A stretch of DNA of 64,000 nt from Trichoplax sp. H2 (lineage: Eukaryota > Placozoa > Uniplacotomia > Trichoplacea), in the NCBI GenBank assembly GCA_003344405.1, contig NOWV01000059.1:124001-188000 (forward strand), in the 5' to 3' direction. Positions 27,040 through 40,024 of the stretch are shown one piece after another (positions within the stretch are counted from its first letter, which is position 1; each line of letters starts with the position of its first letter). The notes beneath the pieces were generated by a model. The model did not search any database and was not told the DNA's origin. It worked only from the letters and a program-made list of their open reading frames with translations. Position numbers and translations under genes: made by a program.

Positions 27040-30000
27040 ATGCAAGCCATTTCTTCCAATAAAATTTCTTTTTTACTTTCTGTCCTTGGAACACCTAGCA
27101 AAGTACTGCAAGCGCTTACTCCAACTGTAGTCATGGTAAGTTACTGTACCCAAATTTTTTGTCACTTTTTAACTAAAAATAAGGTTAAAGTAGTCTAAGA
27201 ATTATTATTAATAGTTATATTCCATTATTCACGAACGTAGGAAAGTAAACACGCGGAATTACTAAATGATTACATACTGGATTTACACTTGCTCCCAGTT
27301 GATGACAAAGATGCGGTATATCACAACTGTTTAGAATAATTTAATTTATTGTAAATTCTCTAGATTACGTAACTGTTCACTGCAATAATACATCAACATT
27401 ACTACTTCTTACAGTAGGATGGCAGGCATATAGTCCGCTTTATTAATAAACAGTTATTGTGTCATTAGAGAGATTTTAAGAATGCAAGAAAAGCGGGTGA
27501 AGATGCTGCTGATTATGTCATAGAACATTGTAGAAAATACTTGCCGCTAAGAGAAATGAAACCGGTATACCCCTACACTGTAAACTCTCACTGTCTGTGG
27601 CGTTTTAGTCTTACTTTAGCCATACTGTTTAGATTGAACTCTGCATGATGCTTTAATCTAACCTGCATACATATATTTGCTCGTCATTTCCTTAGTATAA
27701 TACCAATTTACTATCCAAGAGATCCAGGAATAGAATTGGTTTCAATGTTTTTGGTTTGAAAAGTATGTATTTGTACAGTTGATGCCGATCAACACAATAT
27801 CAGCCGACTCGGTTATACCATACCATTATTTTTAAAGATTTACAACTGTTTAACTGAATCGAAAACTTATTCTGACTTAGGATGCATCCGCGATGGAGAT
27901 GTCTATAAAGCCAGAAAAATATATCGTGGAATAACCAGGAAAGGTAGAGAATCAACTTTTAAGAACTTTACACTATATAGCCAATGAGAAACAAGAAAAT
28001 AACGTAACTGTTATTACTGTCTGCTCGAAATAATAATCTTAATCAGGTAGAGAAATACCATTAGCCGCTCAGAACGAATTACTGGAATTGTACGCCCTTA
28101 AAGGCATAGGAGTTACCAACAAGGCGCCTGATTTTGTTTCTGTTATGGTTGGTCATTGATATTACTTGCTAAATTATAATATAACACGTTATTTCTTCAT
28201 ATTCACCCTCACTAGATGCAGATACACTGATGTATCACCGTAGTAAAATTATATAAATATCTGATTATGCAATATTGCCATAACAATTCCTCTTGTTTAA
28301 TCATGAAATTTATTTGATTTATCCATTCTGATCAATACGATGTTAAGGACCAAATTCAAGAAAGGATGGATGATGACACAAAGTCTGAAGAAAAAAAGAA
28401 CGAGAATGATGTTGAGGAGCAAATGCAAGCAAGCACGGAGGATAACGTACAATCAACAGATGAAAAGAAAGAAGATAGCTTTATGGATGGATTAGCTAAA
28501 CGATTAGCAAACATGCATACGGATGCAAAATCAGCTAGTCCTGTAGCTTGGAGGTAACGTGATAATGAATTTAATTTTGTTTGCAACTATACCTAGTTAA
28601 TAATGCGTTACGTCAACCTGTATCAACAAGGATAGTATAAAAACAATGATATCATCAATCGCTTAATCTGTTCGATTTTAGTAAATCTAACATGGCAGAA
28701 GTCTTCTTCTCGAGGATGAAAGAAAAAGATGGAATTTCTTATAGTGCAATGATCCTCGGAACTCTAAAAGTAGGTTTTAACCTATAATGTAATATCACTA
28801 CAGGTATAATCTACTAGCTGTTTAGCTATCTTTTTAATTAATTTAGTTTAAGGAATCCAAACGAGCGTGGGAGTTGTTTAAAGAAATGCGACAAAATCAA
28901 CTTCAAGGCAAATAGATGATAAATGAATTCTTACATAATCACTAAAACTAAACAATCCTAATCAGATCTAAAATTTATACTGTATTGTAAGACGATATCT
29001 TATATCTTTTCATATAATTAATTCACCAGGAACCACTGCCGCTTACAATGCGTTGCTTCAAAGTATTGTTTATGAAATAATACCGCCAAAGCGTTGGTTT
29101 TCCGCTGAGGTAGTGTAGTACCTACCTCTTAAAGTAGTCATATCTGAATAGATATATTGCATTGAACGATAGATCTTATACATTTTTTTTATCAATTCCT
29201 GTTCCCTTGTAATTAATTTAGCAACTTGTGCATCATATGCAAGACGAACCAGCGGTCTCTCCAGATCTAGGTAAGTACGAAGTAATGTCAGTGTTCACTA
29301 TTTAATTTATTATTATTAATGCCAGCGTTTGGATACGAATGATTCCATGTGATTATAAATTTGTTAAGTTGTAATTATCGCTTTTCGTTAGAAACATTTA
29401 TAACATTGCTAAAATTGGCTCTCCATTCGAACCAATCAAAGATGAAGGTAATGGAAATTGTAAGAGAGATGAAAACTATCGGCATAGGTGTGTAGACTTT
29501 ATTCCTGGAATTATTTGCGACTTATTGAGATACGATGAAGTGCTCTAATTACAATATCTTTACATCTATTCTAGAGCCTAGTTTAGCCGTATTCGATAAC
29601 ATGTTGAAGGCCTGTCGAGGTACGTAGCAAATCTCTTGGACACATTAACAGTTCTAGATACTAAATTTTTTCTATCAAATAAGGCGAATTAGACAGTCTT
29701 CCATACGAAATTGTCAGCACTCTTGAACAGTCCAACTTCGAAAAATGGATTCTTCAACACCCAGATGACAGTAAATACAAAATGCCTTATATCTAATTGT
29801 CAACTCTGGTATTCATGTACTTACATTATCGTTTTTTAAACACATTTAGTGAACTTTATGAATACGATAGTCCAAGTGGTTTGTAAATTTTACTTTCAAT
29901 ATCCAACACATATAGACGTTCCAGGTTTATGATACGCTAAAGACACGATTGATCTCATTACCCTTTGTATTATAGGCAGTGAAGTTAGATGATGCAGATT

Positions 30001-31584
30001 TAGCTGTCAGAATTTTCAAATTAGCCGACGATAATTGGCAATTCGTAAAAAGTGACAGAGATTTCTTGTATGTTAATACTATAATTTACTGGTAGAGGTA
30101 GTATCAAAAGAGACAATTCTTAGGACTTATCCATTATAGCTATCATACCTTGCTTTTTTCGTTGATTAAAGGTCGTCCTTCCTCGCAATAATATGCTCGA
30201 ATGTAGAACCCGAATTAGTTTGGAATTGCTATAGTGCTATTGTACCAAAGGTATGCCACTATCCAGCAGATTACTATTCATAACAGTTAAAGGTAATACT
30301 GCTAACTTGTATCTCCTAGCACTTTGTTCCACGCGGTCATGGTGGACTTAACTATATAGTTATGATATTGCAGAACGCGCGGCGTTTCAACCAACCCAAA
30401 TATGTTCTAAAAATGTGGAATGGTATATACAAGTTTACGATACTTTTTTGAGTCATCTCAGTGCTATTTAAATGAATAAATTTTTATAAAACAGAAATAC
30501 AAAAATATAAACTGGTGCTAAGCGAAAGAATGTGTGGAGCAGTATTTTCGGCGTTAAAAATGACCGTAACCGATACTGAGGCAAGTAGAAGCCTTCATGA
30601 TTTCCAGGAAATTTAAATTTTACAGCTCATTTTAGAAAATTAAGACAGTAACGATCACTCGTACCCTATAGTCTTTAAATATATGCAGACAAGTAGCTAC
30701 AGAATGTTTCCAAGCGACACAGCGCACTGCTAATCCTGCCACGTTAGTATACTATTGAAATTTCACATTGAACGAACTACGATAGTCATATAATTACTGC
30801 TTTTATATCCATATTTTATCAGGCTGTCCTCATTTATGCTTGGAGAATTGATACGACTCAATGTCGTTTGCGGACATCTCGACGAAGCTTGGTAAAATTA
30901 CGCGTAATTAATGGTATTAATCATTACATAAGAATTTAACGTAATCTTTCCGGTCTTGTTTGCTTACATAGGAAACTTGCTAAGGAACGTACTAACTTTA
31001 AAGTTCAATTAAAGTAAGACATAATCTTCTTCTTGTGTAGAACAGATATTAATTGATACTGACGCACCTATTTGTTGCAATTTTTTCTCATTAGTTTCAC
31101 AGCATTGCAAGCGTTATTTGTTGGCAGTGTTGCAGCTTCAGATGCACCTGCTACTAAAGTAAGTATTCGGTCTGATTTTAGCTGCATTAAATGATTAACA
31201 GCACGAGTGTATACAATTTGCGGAGTAATACTCTTCAGTCAGAGAACTTAACCACTGTTTTACGTATACCAAGAAAATTTGTCGATCAATTTCTGCTGCT
31301 GGATATTATTTACCAGACACAATGCTGGATAAAGTGCAACAAAGTGTAAACTTTGACAACGCAGACCTGTGAGTAACAAAATAAAACAATTATTCCAATA
31401 TAACTTTCACTTATCATTTCAGCTATAGATTTACTACCAAAATGATGGGTTATTAATTAAAATTAAGTAATCTATTGTTCGTTTTAACGATATCATGTTT
31501 TTTTTAAACAGGAAAAATATTAAATCCCTTTTTAATTTATCAAAAGAAAACGGAGGTAATGACTTCACGCTCGGTCTACAGTAG
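27040..31584 (+). CDS. PTCD3: Pentatricopeptide repeat protein PTCD3 (mitoribosome mS39)
   Basis: PTCD3/mS39 sits on the small mitoribosomal subunit near the mRNA entry. The 27040 ATG begins a Ser/Lys-containing, likely mitochondrial leader. Readable exons: 27040-27135, 27241-27315, 27469-27564, 27696-27762, 27881-27943, 28047-28147, 28348-28553, 28682-28769, 28847-28907, 29030-29109, 29222-29270, 29392-29487, 29575-29619, 29684-29770, 29850-29875, 29976-30067, then about eight more to the stop at 31582-31584. Diagnostic segments are RDFKNARKAGEDAADYVI, MKTIGIEPSLAVFDNMLK, LADDNWQF and the PPR-like KFKESKRAWELFKEM. Exon 28348-28553 holds a highly charged Glu/Lys linker. The junctions around 30581-30700 and 31200-31240 could not be phased by eye. 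The intron after 28907 appears to be GC-AG. Confidence 0.87.
28908..29029 (+). other. PTCD3: Probable GC-AG intron in PTCD3
   Basis: The exon ends CTT CAA G and is followed by GCAAAT. The next exon starts after CACCAG with GA ACC ACT. Only this phase-1 junction gives LQG-TTAAYNALLQ, the expected PPR alignment. No GT donor is available before the in-frame stop TAG six bases on. Confidence 0.65.
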
Positions 31585-33021
31585 CCTGCAAAGTTAATAA
31601 ATTTTTTAACTTACATATGACTGACTAACATCTGCTTTGATCTGTACCAATTGTCATTAAGATAAATACCATGTGTCACTGCTTCATACTAGACTATCAA
31701 CATATACTATAATTAGCTACATTTTATCGAGCTATCTGAAAATCCTGTACATAGCCTGGATTGCATAAATAAAGTGTGAAAATTGCATTAAACAGTATTT
31801 GATAATGAAAATTCTCTTGCTTACCAAGCAGCTTCAATCTTATTACTACAAACTAGCTTAACCCGTACGCAGTATTTTGCGGACAGTATTATGTATTTGT
31901 TCAACATACATACACATGTCCTGGCATCATAAGCCAAGTTATTGATGACGCTACGAGTAATAGAACATCATGACCTGTACCATGTTATTTCAGATCTATA
32001 GTCATAATATCTTATTCACTGCAAGTATACTTAATTAACATCAATAACTGAGACTTTTCAGAAATATTACGCTCACTGGTAGAGGCCCATGTTACAAATT
32101 TCTAGAGGATGAACTTAGCCGTCAGAATTTTCGACTGTTGTTTGCCACATATCGGCCAATGTTATACTTGTGTATCTTGTAACGTACCATATACGGTATG
32201 TGCATATTGCATTCCAGATATCGCGCTCTTTTTGCATGGGTGTACGTATTATGTCATTTATGTAGTAATGTGACCGAAACTGAATTTCTAAATTGTATGC
32301 ATGCTAGATTATTATAAATACTACTAAGGTAGAGTACCCGCTAGTAAGATGACGGGCAGTGAACTAGTAAAAATAAAAATTAATAACTCTACCGAATCAA
32401 AGGTGATTATATTTACATGCAATAAATAGTTGATACAAATATTCAAAATACGGTATGTAGTATGCAGACTGTAAAAGCATACTATTCATACTTTCTCTAG
32501 CTTAGAAGATTCATAGTTCGAGCATGATAAATATTGTCTCAAAACCTTCGGAGAAAATTATAGATATTTCTAATATATCATAACCACCCAAACTAGTTAA
32601 CTTTCTTAAAATATGCTACACAACATGAGATATATGATTTCACACGCATTTGTACAGATATACTGTACATGTAACTTGAGATTTTATTCCTGCTACGATA
32701 TATATTCGCAAATAGTCAACTCATTGAAAAAGAGATTACAGTATCTACTGTAGTATTGGGTGATAATTATACTGTACCAGATATTAAGTCAGACTGCTAC
32801 TCTATAATCAGTGAATATGGTATTACTAATTACGTCAAATTAATAATTATAAAGATTTTGCAAGATATGTAAAGCTATACAACTAAAGGATATATTGAAT
32901 GATTGACTTTATTTTCAAAAGATCGATAATCAAATTAAAAATACTAAAATTATTTACAGTTTTAAATTTCTGTAACATTAAAGCTTTCATCAGAAGATCC
33001 ACAAATGCTAATTAAGCATCG
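31585..33021. other. Convergent intergenic region PTCD3 / PUS1
   Basis: AT-rich sequence between two gene ends; no exon, RNA gene or long frame recognised. A short stretch at about 32115-32135 resembles 18-20 bases of a PTCD3 exon (near 30000), possibly by chance. Confidence 0.5.
31596..31601 (+). terminator. Polyadenylation signal AATAAA after PTCD3
   Basis: Canonical hexamer 12 nt after the PTCD3 stop codon, consistent with a very short 3' UTR. Confidence 0.55.
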
Positions 33022-35459
33022 CTATTCCATCTCTTTACCAGAATTAGAGTCATTATTACATTTAGAAGGATTTTCTAAAGTCTGATCAGGTGCGGAACGT
33101 GGTTGGTCATCAAATGAATGATAGGTTAAAGATTCGAGCCACTTTAAGAAACTAAAAGGAAGATTGAATTGAAACTATCAATAGCAATGTTAACAAGTAG
33201 GATCAAAACCGTAAATTATATACCTACCAAAATTCTTTCGTTTCCTTCTGGATAATATGCTCGTTAATACATTCATCCGTAAATTTTTCAATCTCTTTAT
33301 CAAATATCGTGTTATCAATAGCTGAATGTATTCCTAAACGCTCGATCTTTCTATTATATGCATGATAATGTAGCTAAAAAATAAAAAAAAATTGCACGAA
33401 AACATGAGCGATTTGAGCTAAAGCTTGATCATGGCTTAATTGTCTTTGAAGTCAAATTTTTAACCTGATACAACATCAAGCCTAATCCAGGTGCACGCGG
33501 TATATCAACCTTTGCAATTAGTTATTACAGAAACTACTGGTTTATCATTTAATACATGAAAATAATTCCATTAAACGTTGCTTATACTGTATAATTACCC
33601 TATCTTTCTCCCATGCTTTTTCCATTGCTTCAATCGTTGCGTCTCCACGTACTATGCCTATCATAAGACCTAACAAATGTGACATGATATTAGCTACAAA
33701 TTTTGGGTTAAAGACCGCAATAGGAAGTAAACAAATGAAAGCGATTTGTTTGTTATAAATCTACTGGCCGTGACTAACCGATCATCTTACGAATCTGATG
33801 AAGCATAAAACTTTGTCCCTTAACAGTAAGGGTAACAAATTCCAGGTTATTTCGCACAAAGGGGAGACCACACTATACAACAACAAAGAAAGCAACGTTT
33901 GATATCTGAACTAGCCAATTGTGTAATTTTCTTAACTTACGTCAAATTGCATAATATATCTCTTAGCACTGTCATCTTCATAAGCTCTAAATTATACATT
34001 TATTATTAATAATGAATTAGAAATCATGATACAAATTTATATCGTTGCCTTTTATTGCGTAATAAATTTAATATACAAATTCCTAAATCTAAATCATACT
34101 TATTGCCAACGAAAAGTATGTAATGAGTTTTAGGCATTGAAATTTTTTAATCATTGCAAACATGCTTACTTACTTTTTTGACGTAAAATTGTGAAAATTT
34201 CGTGTTCCAACGTACATCGCCAGTATATCCCGAACGTGCTTTATGGTTGCTTCTATTACCAAGATATACATATTTTTCTGAGATAATTGATAGTTAGTAA
34301 ACAACAGTAATGCCAAACTATCATGAAGAAAATGTAACAGAAATTGTCGTCATGAGATACGTCAGGGTCTCTGTTTCTGTCATCACTTACGATCTATTCT
34401 GTACTGGTAAATGAAGAAATCACGGCCTACTTGCTAAATCAATTTAGTGAAGGTGAAGACGGATTATTTTAGTATTGTATCAATACTACACCTAATATCA
34501 GGTGAAAATCACCGTAAAAATCTGTATCTAAAGCATGTTGAATTTAGTTAAATTTAGAGCAATTACATTGCTAAAAATCTATCTGATTAGTTAAAAAAGC
34601 ATAAGTTTTGAGCAGACCTTTTCCTTATTTGCAAAGGCATATGTAGGCATTACGTATTTATATGTTCTGGCATCACATGCTGTTTTAGAATTAAAACCCT
34701 TGGTAACTCGAAAATGACCAAAAACGCGTATCTCTCGCGGCAGATGAGAGTTGATCTTAGCAATGACATCATCAACCACAAACATTTTAAATGATACAAC
34801 TTGCGCAGCAGCATGCACACCTTTATCAGTTCTGGAAGCACGTTGAAATGCCATCTATTCAAACGAAACCGTAATGGTAATATCGTAATCTAAGTTGGCG
34901 TTAACCATGCCTTAAATATGCTCAAGGTTACAAAGCAACATGATATAGTACAATCTAGTATTCTATAAATTTAGCAACAAAGCAGTAAATTTAAACTTGG
35001 GAATAACTTGATTCGTAAATTAAACATAGCAAATACGAAGTAAAATCTTCCATACCTTTTGTTCGTGCTCTTTCGCTGCTTCAGGTATGGCACCGGCTTT
35101 AAATAGGGCATTTATTAGATCCTCTTCAATTGTTTTAGTACCCCGATTTCTCTGCATACCAAAATATCCAGCACCACAAAAGCCTAGCAACAAAGCAACT
35201 TTTCTTTTCTTGCCGATATCATTAGGAGTTACAGTTTGTATGATCTAATATATAAATAAATGCATATCGTAAGCGAAATGTATTAAATGCAGCTGTTTTT
35301 CGATACGTCAGATCATTCATCTGGAAAGTTGACTCATTTAAAAGTTGCAATTATAGACATAGACCTAGAGCTAATGTACGCCTACATGTATGCTGTATTT
35401 TGAGTATTAACAATTGGATATCAGTAAGCACTTCTTTGTATACTGCATGAATGCATTAA

Positions 35460-35490
<31 letters not shown>

Positions 35491-36416
35491 CGTATATATT
35501 AGTTAGTATCCAATTATAACCGCAGCATAACCAATAAATCCATCACTTCAAATAAATCCATGGCTATTGTTGCATATTTTCTTAGACCACTTTCGCTTAT
35601 GGTACAGAACCTTGTCTGTTGTGCGTACCGTATAATTAGAGCATTTATAATTAAAATTAATCTGTAACGACATAATAGTATGCAGTTGGCAGCAATTAGA
35701 AAGCTTTCTACTGTTTATCGACAGTAATATGATATTTCATCATTGCACTGTTAATTCCCACTTCAATTTTACAACTACTGCAAATTGTATATGATCAATC
35801 GCTGAGAATAACTTTATAGTGCTATTCATTTCCATATTGCATAGCATCAACTAAGAACGAAATTGCAGGTTGCTTATCTTTCTAGTAAGTACTTTTAAAA
35901 TGATTCTACCTAGCACTGTACATCTGCTTTTAAAAAATATGGTAACTTTCGTAATAGCAGGTTGTTTGAGATGTTCTTTTATTGACGATCGGTTTAGCCA
36001 TAATTAACTGATTAATCATACTACCGTACAGTATAAGTAAAATAGGAACTACGGTACTACAATCAATCAAGAATGACATTTCAGTACACCAATAGAGACA
36101 TGCATGGAACGGTATGCATATCATGATCAAGGATTTGTTGTCAGTTGTAATGTAATATTAAATTTACTTGTTACACATACAGTACACATATAAATATCAA
36201 TCCTAGTATTACGAAATATGTAAGTTAGATTGTAGCACTCAAGCAAAATGAAACCTCATTTCCGTCACTCTCATCGCAACTTTTGAACTTCTTAGGCGAT
36301 GGTGGTCCATCATTAGGTACTACACTATCTGGAGTTATTTCTGCAGCCATAACTTTACGGTATATTCCTTTCAATAGTTGTTTTAATTGAAGATACTTCA
36401 CAAGAGGTTTGTTCAT
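33022..36416 (-). CDS. PUS1: tRNA pseudouridine synthase PUS1 (TruA family)
   Basis: PUS1 converts uridine to pseudouridine at several positions of cytosolic and mitochondrial tRNAs. Eleven exons on minus: 36416-36255, 35244-35056, 34854-34618, 34433-34391, 34252-34174, 33986-33941, 33872-33779, 33669-33599, 33509-33465, 33373-33228, 33151-33022. They sum to 1242 nt (413 aa; human about 427). The catalytic aspartate is in [14 protein letters not shown] (about D127). Other family segments are [44 protein letters not shown] and [13 protein letters not shown]. The N-terminus could serve as a mitochondrial leader from the first ATG. A second ATG ([10 protein letters not shown]), 22 codons on, would give a nuclear/cytosolic form, as in mammalian PUS1 isoforms. 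The C-terminal tail is acidic and variable. Confidence 0.94.
35463..35500. repeat. (TA)n microsatellite
   Basis: An almost uninterrupted TA run of about 30 bp within PUS1 intron 1, followed by CGTATATA. Likely polymorphic in length. Confidence 0.85.
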
Positions 36417-39400
36417 CCAATTCCACTTGCGCCTGATGTTAACTTAAAAGAATAATACAGTACTGTATACTGTAATATAGAGTACTGAATGACCAAAACA
36501 CAGAAGTGGAGGTGGGATTATCTTGAAATTCTTTCAATTCTTATAGAATTTAAAAGCTATACGTTAATTTGATGATAAATGAAGGCTAGATTATAAAAAC
36601 TCCCTCCTAGTTTGGGTTGCTACTTAAATCTATCTGCCCACTAGGTCAAGCTAGATCACGGCAATGATTACAATGGCTCGGATGCAGAAGTATACAGTAC
36701 GTATTAGCAGTGTTAGTACCTTAACAATTATAAACCCACATGGTATAGTATGAGCAAAAGCAAAGCCACGGTTTTTCTATACCTCTATCCATACGATACT
36801 ATATTACACGTGTACTGTGCTCAAACAGTAGAAGACTGCTGTAGTATATGCCCTACCGTAGGGCATGCCAAAATGCCCGCTCTCTCTGACTCTACCTTAC
36901 CTCCAAACCCATTTATTTCATCGAAGAGCATGCCGAATATACATCCGATCTCTTTTCGTACAAGTAATATCTGTATCTAGAAACGGAGTCTAGTGATACA
37001 TCCATATTTGATTATACGGATAGCTATATTTGATATAGTTCAGTTAATTTGAATAGATATTATCGTGAAGGTAATATTAGATGATTGCTAACTACTATAT
37101 TACAAATTGTTGATGACTAATTATGGTACAAGATTTATGTAGCTAGAAACGCTGTAGTTGTTAAGACGCCCTTCGGAGAAAGGGCCTAGACGTTAATAGA
37201 AGAGTAATAACATCTTAAGTAGAATGATTTAGATTGTAGAAAAGAATGATGTACTATTAGAGAAAAGCATTTGGTTTGATGACTCATGTCTGATTGTAGA
37301 TTAATCAAGTTGTCATAAATGGATTTAACGAAATGTTTGTCAGAACTGCAGAGGTGAGCTCATAGGAGAGAAGAGACTTCACTTCGCTTTGAGCTCGGAA
37401 TACTTTCGATTTTAGAACAGATTCTTGTAGTAATTAATTATAGCTCTACTATTCCTAAAACCTTGTAATAAAAGCCTTTTAGAAAATACTATTTGACTTG
37501 ATAGTTATTGTCAGACGCATTTATTCTACGGTGATATTTATTTTACTTCAGATACGATGCCATTGCAGCCGCTCAATTTTCATCAGACATCAAAAATTGT
37601 GGCTGATCTAAGTGAATAATATTTATAGCTTGAAACTTGACTTAGTATTGGATTGTAAAATATAGATTATACTTTGCCGTTAATTAATTAATTATACGTC
37701 GTATTACTATATATCTCTACATATCGTATTATATGCTAAACAGGTATGTCACCATGATGTAAGGTAGTGTACGTAGCTTGCTAATTTATCGTAACGCATA
37801 TTTAGTAGCTCATAAATATATATCACAATTCAAATTTCTACTGTACGTTCGAGTGCGGATGACCGTATAGCAGGGTATTGGGTCACTATTAATGTTGGAG
37901 GTAAAAATAGATATGTAACTTATAGATTAGGATATGGTTAGTGCATCGTGCTTTGACTGATAAAAATAATAATGTCTACGTATACACTCGTACTGTAGTT
38001 ATTACCAATTACTGTTGACGCAGGACTAATGTAGGCTCTATTCCATTTATACTACATTGTAGTAACAGAGCCCACCAACAGATAGCATCAATAGCGAGAA
38101 TTTTTATATTTCAGACGTACCTGTCGATCATGGAATGATGACTCATTCGTTATATGCAAGTAACCGTAGCTGATATGCTGTAGCTGCAATAACAGTGACA
38201 CACAGAAGTGCAAATGTGCCAAAATTTATCTAAAAATAGATATTAATATAGCATGAGAATAGAAATGATTTGGATATAGTGGTACTTTCTCATCTAATAC
38301 TTGTACGAGTATATAATAACATACATGCACCTCTCTTAACATGCTCATACGCATACGTCTATTGTTGTGAATGTACGTGAGAGATTAAGCACATAAAAAC
38401 AGGCTACATCTCTAAAGTAACAATAACATGTTATGGCGATTTGATTTACAGAGATAATAGGCACAGAAACTGTGGCAAAATAAATATTTTACATCCATCC
38501 GTGTTGCTATTGCTGAAATTTCATTAATTATAATTTCCAATATATATAGATCGACAATTATATATAATTTATACCGTACTAATGTAATACCGTTTAAAGC
38601 TTAAATTAAAAATGTCGATTGTACGCATACTATATTTCATATCCTAGTTGCTGATAGGTGCTTATGCACGCGATAGCAATTCTATGCTGCTTACAATATA
38701 CTGTAGGTACATATATAATCTGTTGCACATTAGCTTGTATTGAAAAGTTTCGGAATTTTTTAACACAAGGTACTATATATTATTTCGCTAAAGCCCGAGT
38801 CTAGGCTGCTGCTACAACACTTAAAACAGGGGTAACGTATGTAGACGGTAAGTATTAGAGTATTACATAAACAAATATAATCTGTATGAAGTATGAGATC
38901 ATCGTAATATTATCCCTACGATGTCAAGGTTATGTTAACTTAAAATTAGGAATTAAAAGCTCTACCGGAAATTAGATTTTAAATGTCAAGGTCGTCACTA
39001 AAGATTATAAAATTTTATGCAATACCAATAATATCACTCAAGTCACATTTTATGCGCATATTGACATATCTTTAAGCTGAAAAGAAAACTGGTATGATGT
39101 TTCAACATTGAAAGTTAGCATTGCTTGCTTCAAATCGTTTTTCGTATACAGTATAAATTTATAGCAAATCGATACAATTTTAATCTCGCAGGTGTATCAA
39201 ATCAACGATAAAATTTTATATATATTAGTTAGGAAATAACGCAATTTTGTTATTTTGCATGTCTTAAGCCGATATAACTCGATGACGATGTCAATATTTC
39301 AGTCATTTTATTATTTAAAACATATTTTCCTTTGATTGGCAGACAATTTATCACTTCAACAAGGTGTACCTTTGTACGTATACTAAAATATAACAGAATG

Positions 39401-40024
39401 CAGTCTTGTACTAAAAGCTGTATTGTAATATAGTTCATAAGAAATTAAAAACTTACTAAAATATAATTCTTTTAGAATAAGCTGTCAGTATTTGTAAACA
39501 AGAGCAAGGGTGTTAATAAATTTTATTCAGAAAGGAAAATATTGACATTTCATTTCCTTCCCATACTTGTTACGGTCGATCACCAAGATGGGCAATTTTC
39601 ATTCCATGATGACAAATAATTATAACGTCTACCGTGGCTTATCATAATAGCGAAGAATCTTCCCAAAGTACGCTAATTAATCATATAAATAAGAAATTAA
39701 TAATAGTTATCATTTATATGATAGCATCAATAACAATCGTATTAACCGGATATTTCTTACAGGGTAATTACCGCATCCCAAATAACTATAAGTAGTGAAC
39801 AGTTTTAACCTTCTCTGCAACATTTTGAAATGATCTACCTTTTACAGTTACACCTTTCTTTCCATCATCTACTAATATATAGCACATTAGCATTTTGCAA
39901 ATACTTCTACTCTAGCTATAGTTGAAATAGAGACAGTTGATATTGTGCCAGTTACCAAGTACTGCAATTATATCTTCATTTATGCTCGTATTTCCCAACA
40001 GTAATACAGTTAGCTAATTTTAGC
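36417..40024. other. Intergenic region PUS1 / first P450
   Basis: 3.6 kb. It begins with a GTAC-rich tract (36455-36490) just upstream of PUS1, likely part of its promoter. A plus-strand frame at 36750-36980 (76 codons) is not recognised. A small GC-rich hairpin lies at 37168-37185. The remainder is AT-rich without exons I can support. Confidence 0.45.
37168..37185. other. Small GC-rich hairpin
   Basis: GCCCTT and AAGGGC arms enclose the six-base loop CGGAGA. It stands out in AT-rich surroundings. No tRNA or other RNA family fits around it. Confidence 0.3.

Noticed and set aside
32110-32135. Stretch similar to a PTCD3 exon near 30000
   Set aside because: Only about 18 of 20 bases match and the similarity does not extend. 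Probably chance, not a duplicated fragment.
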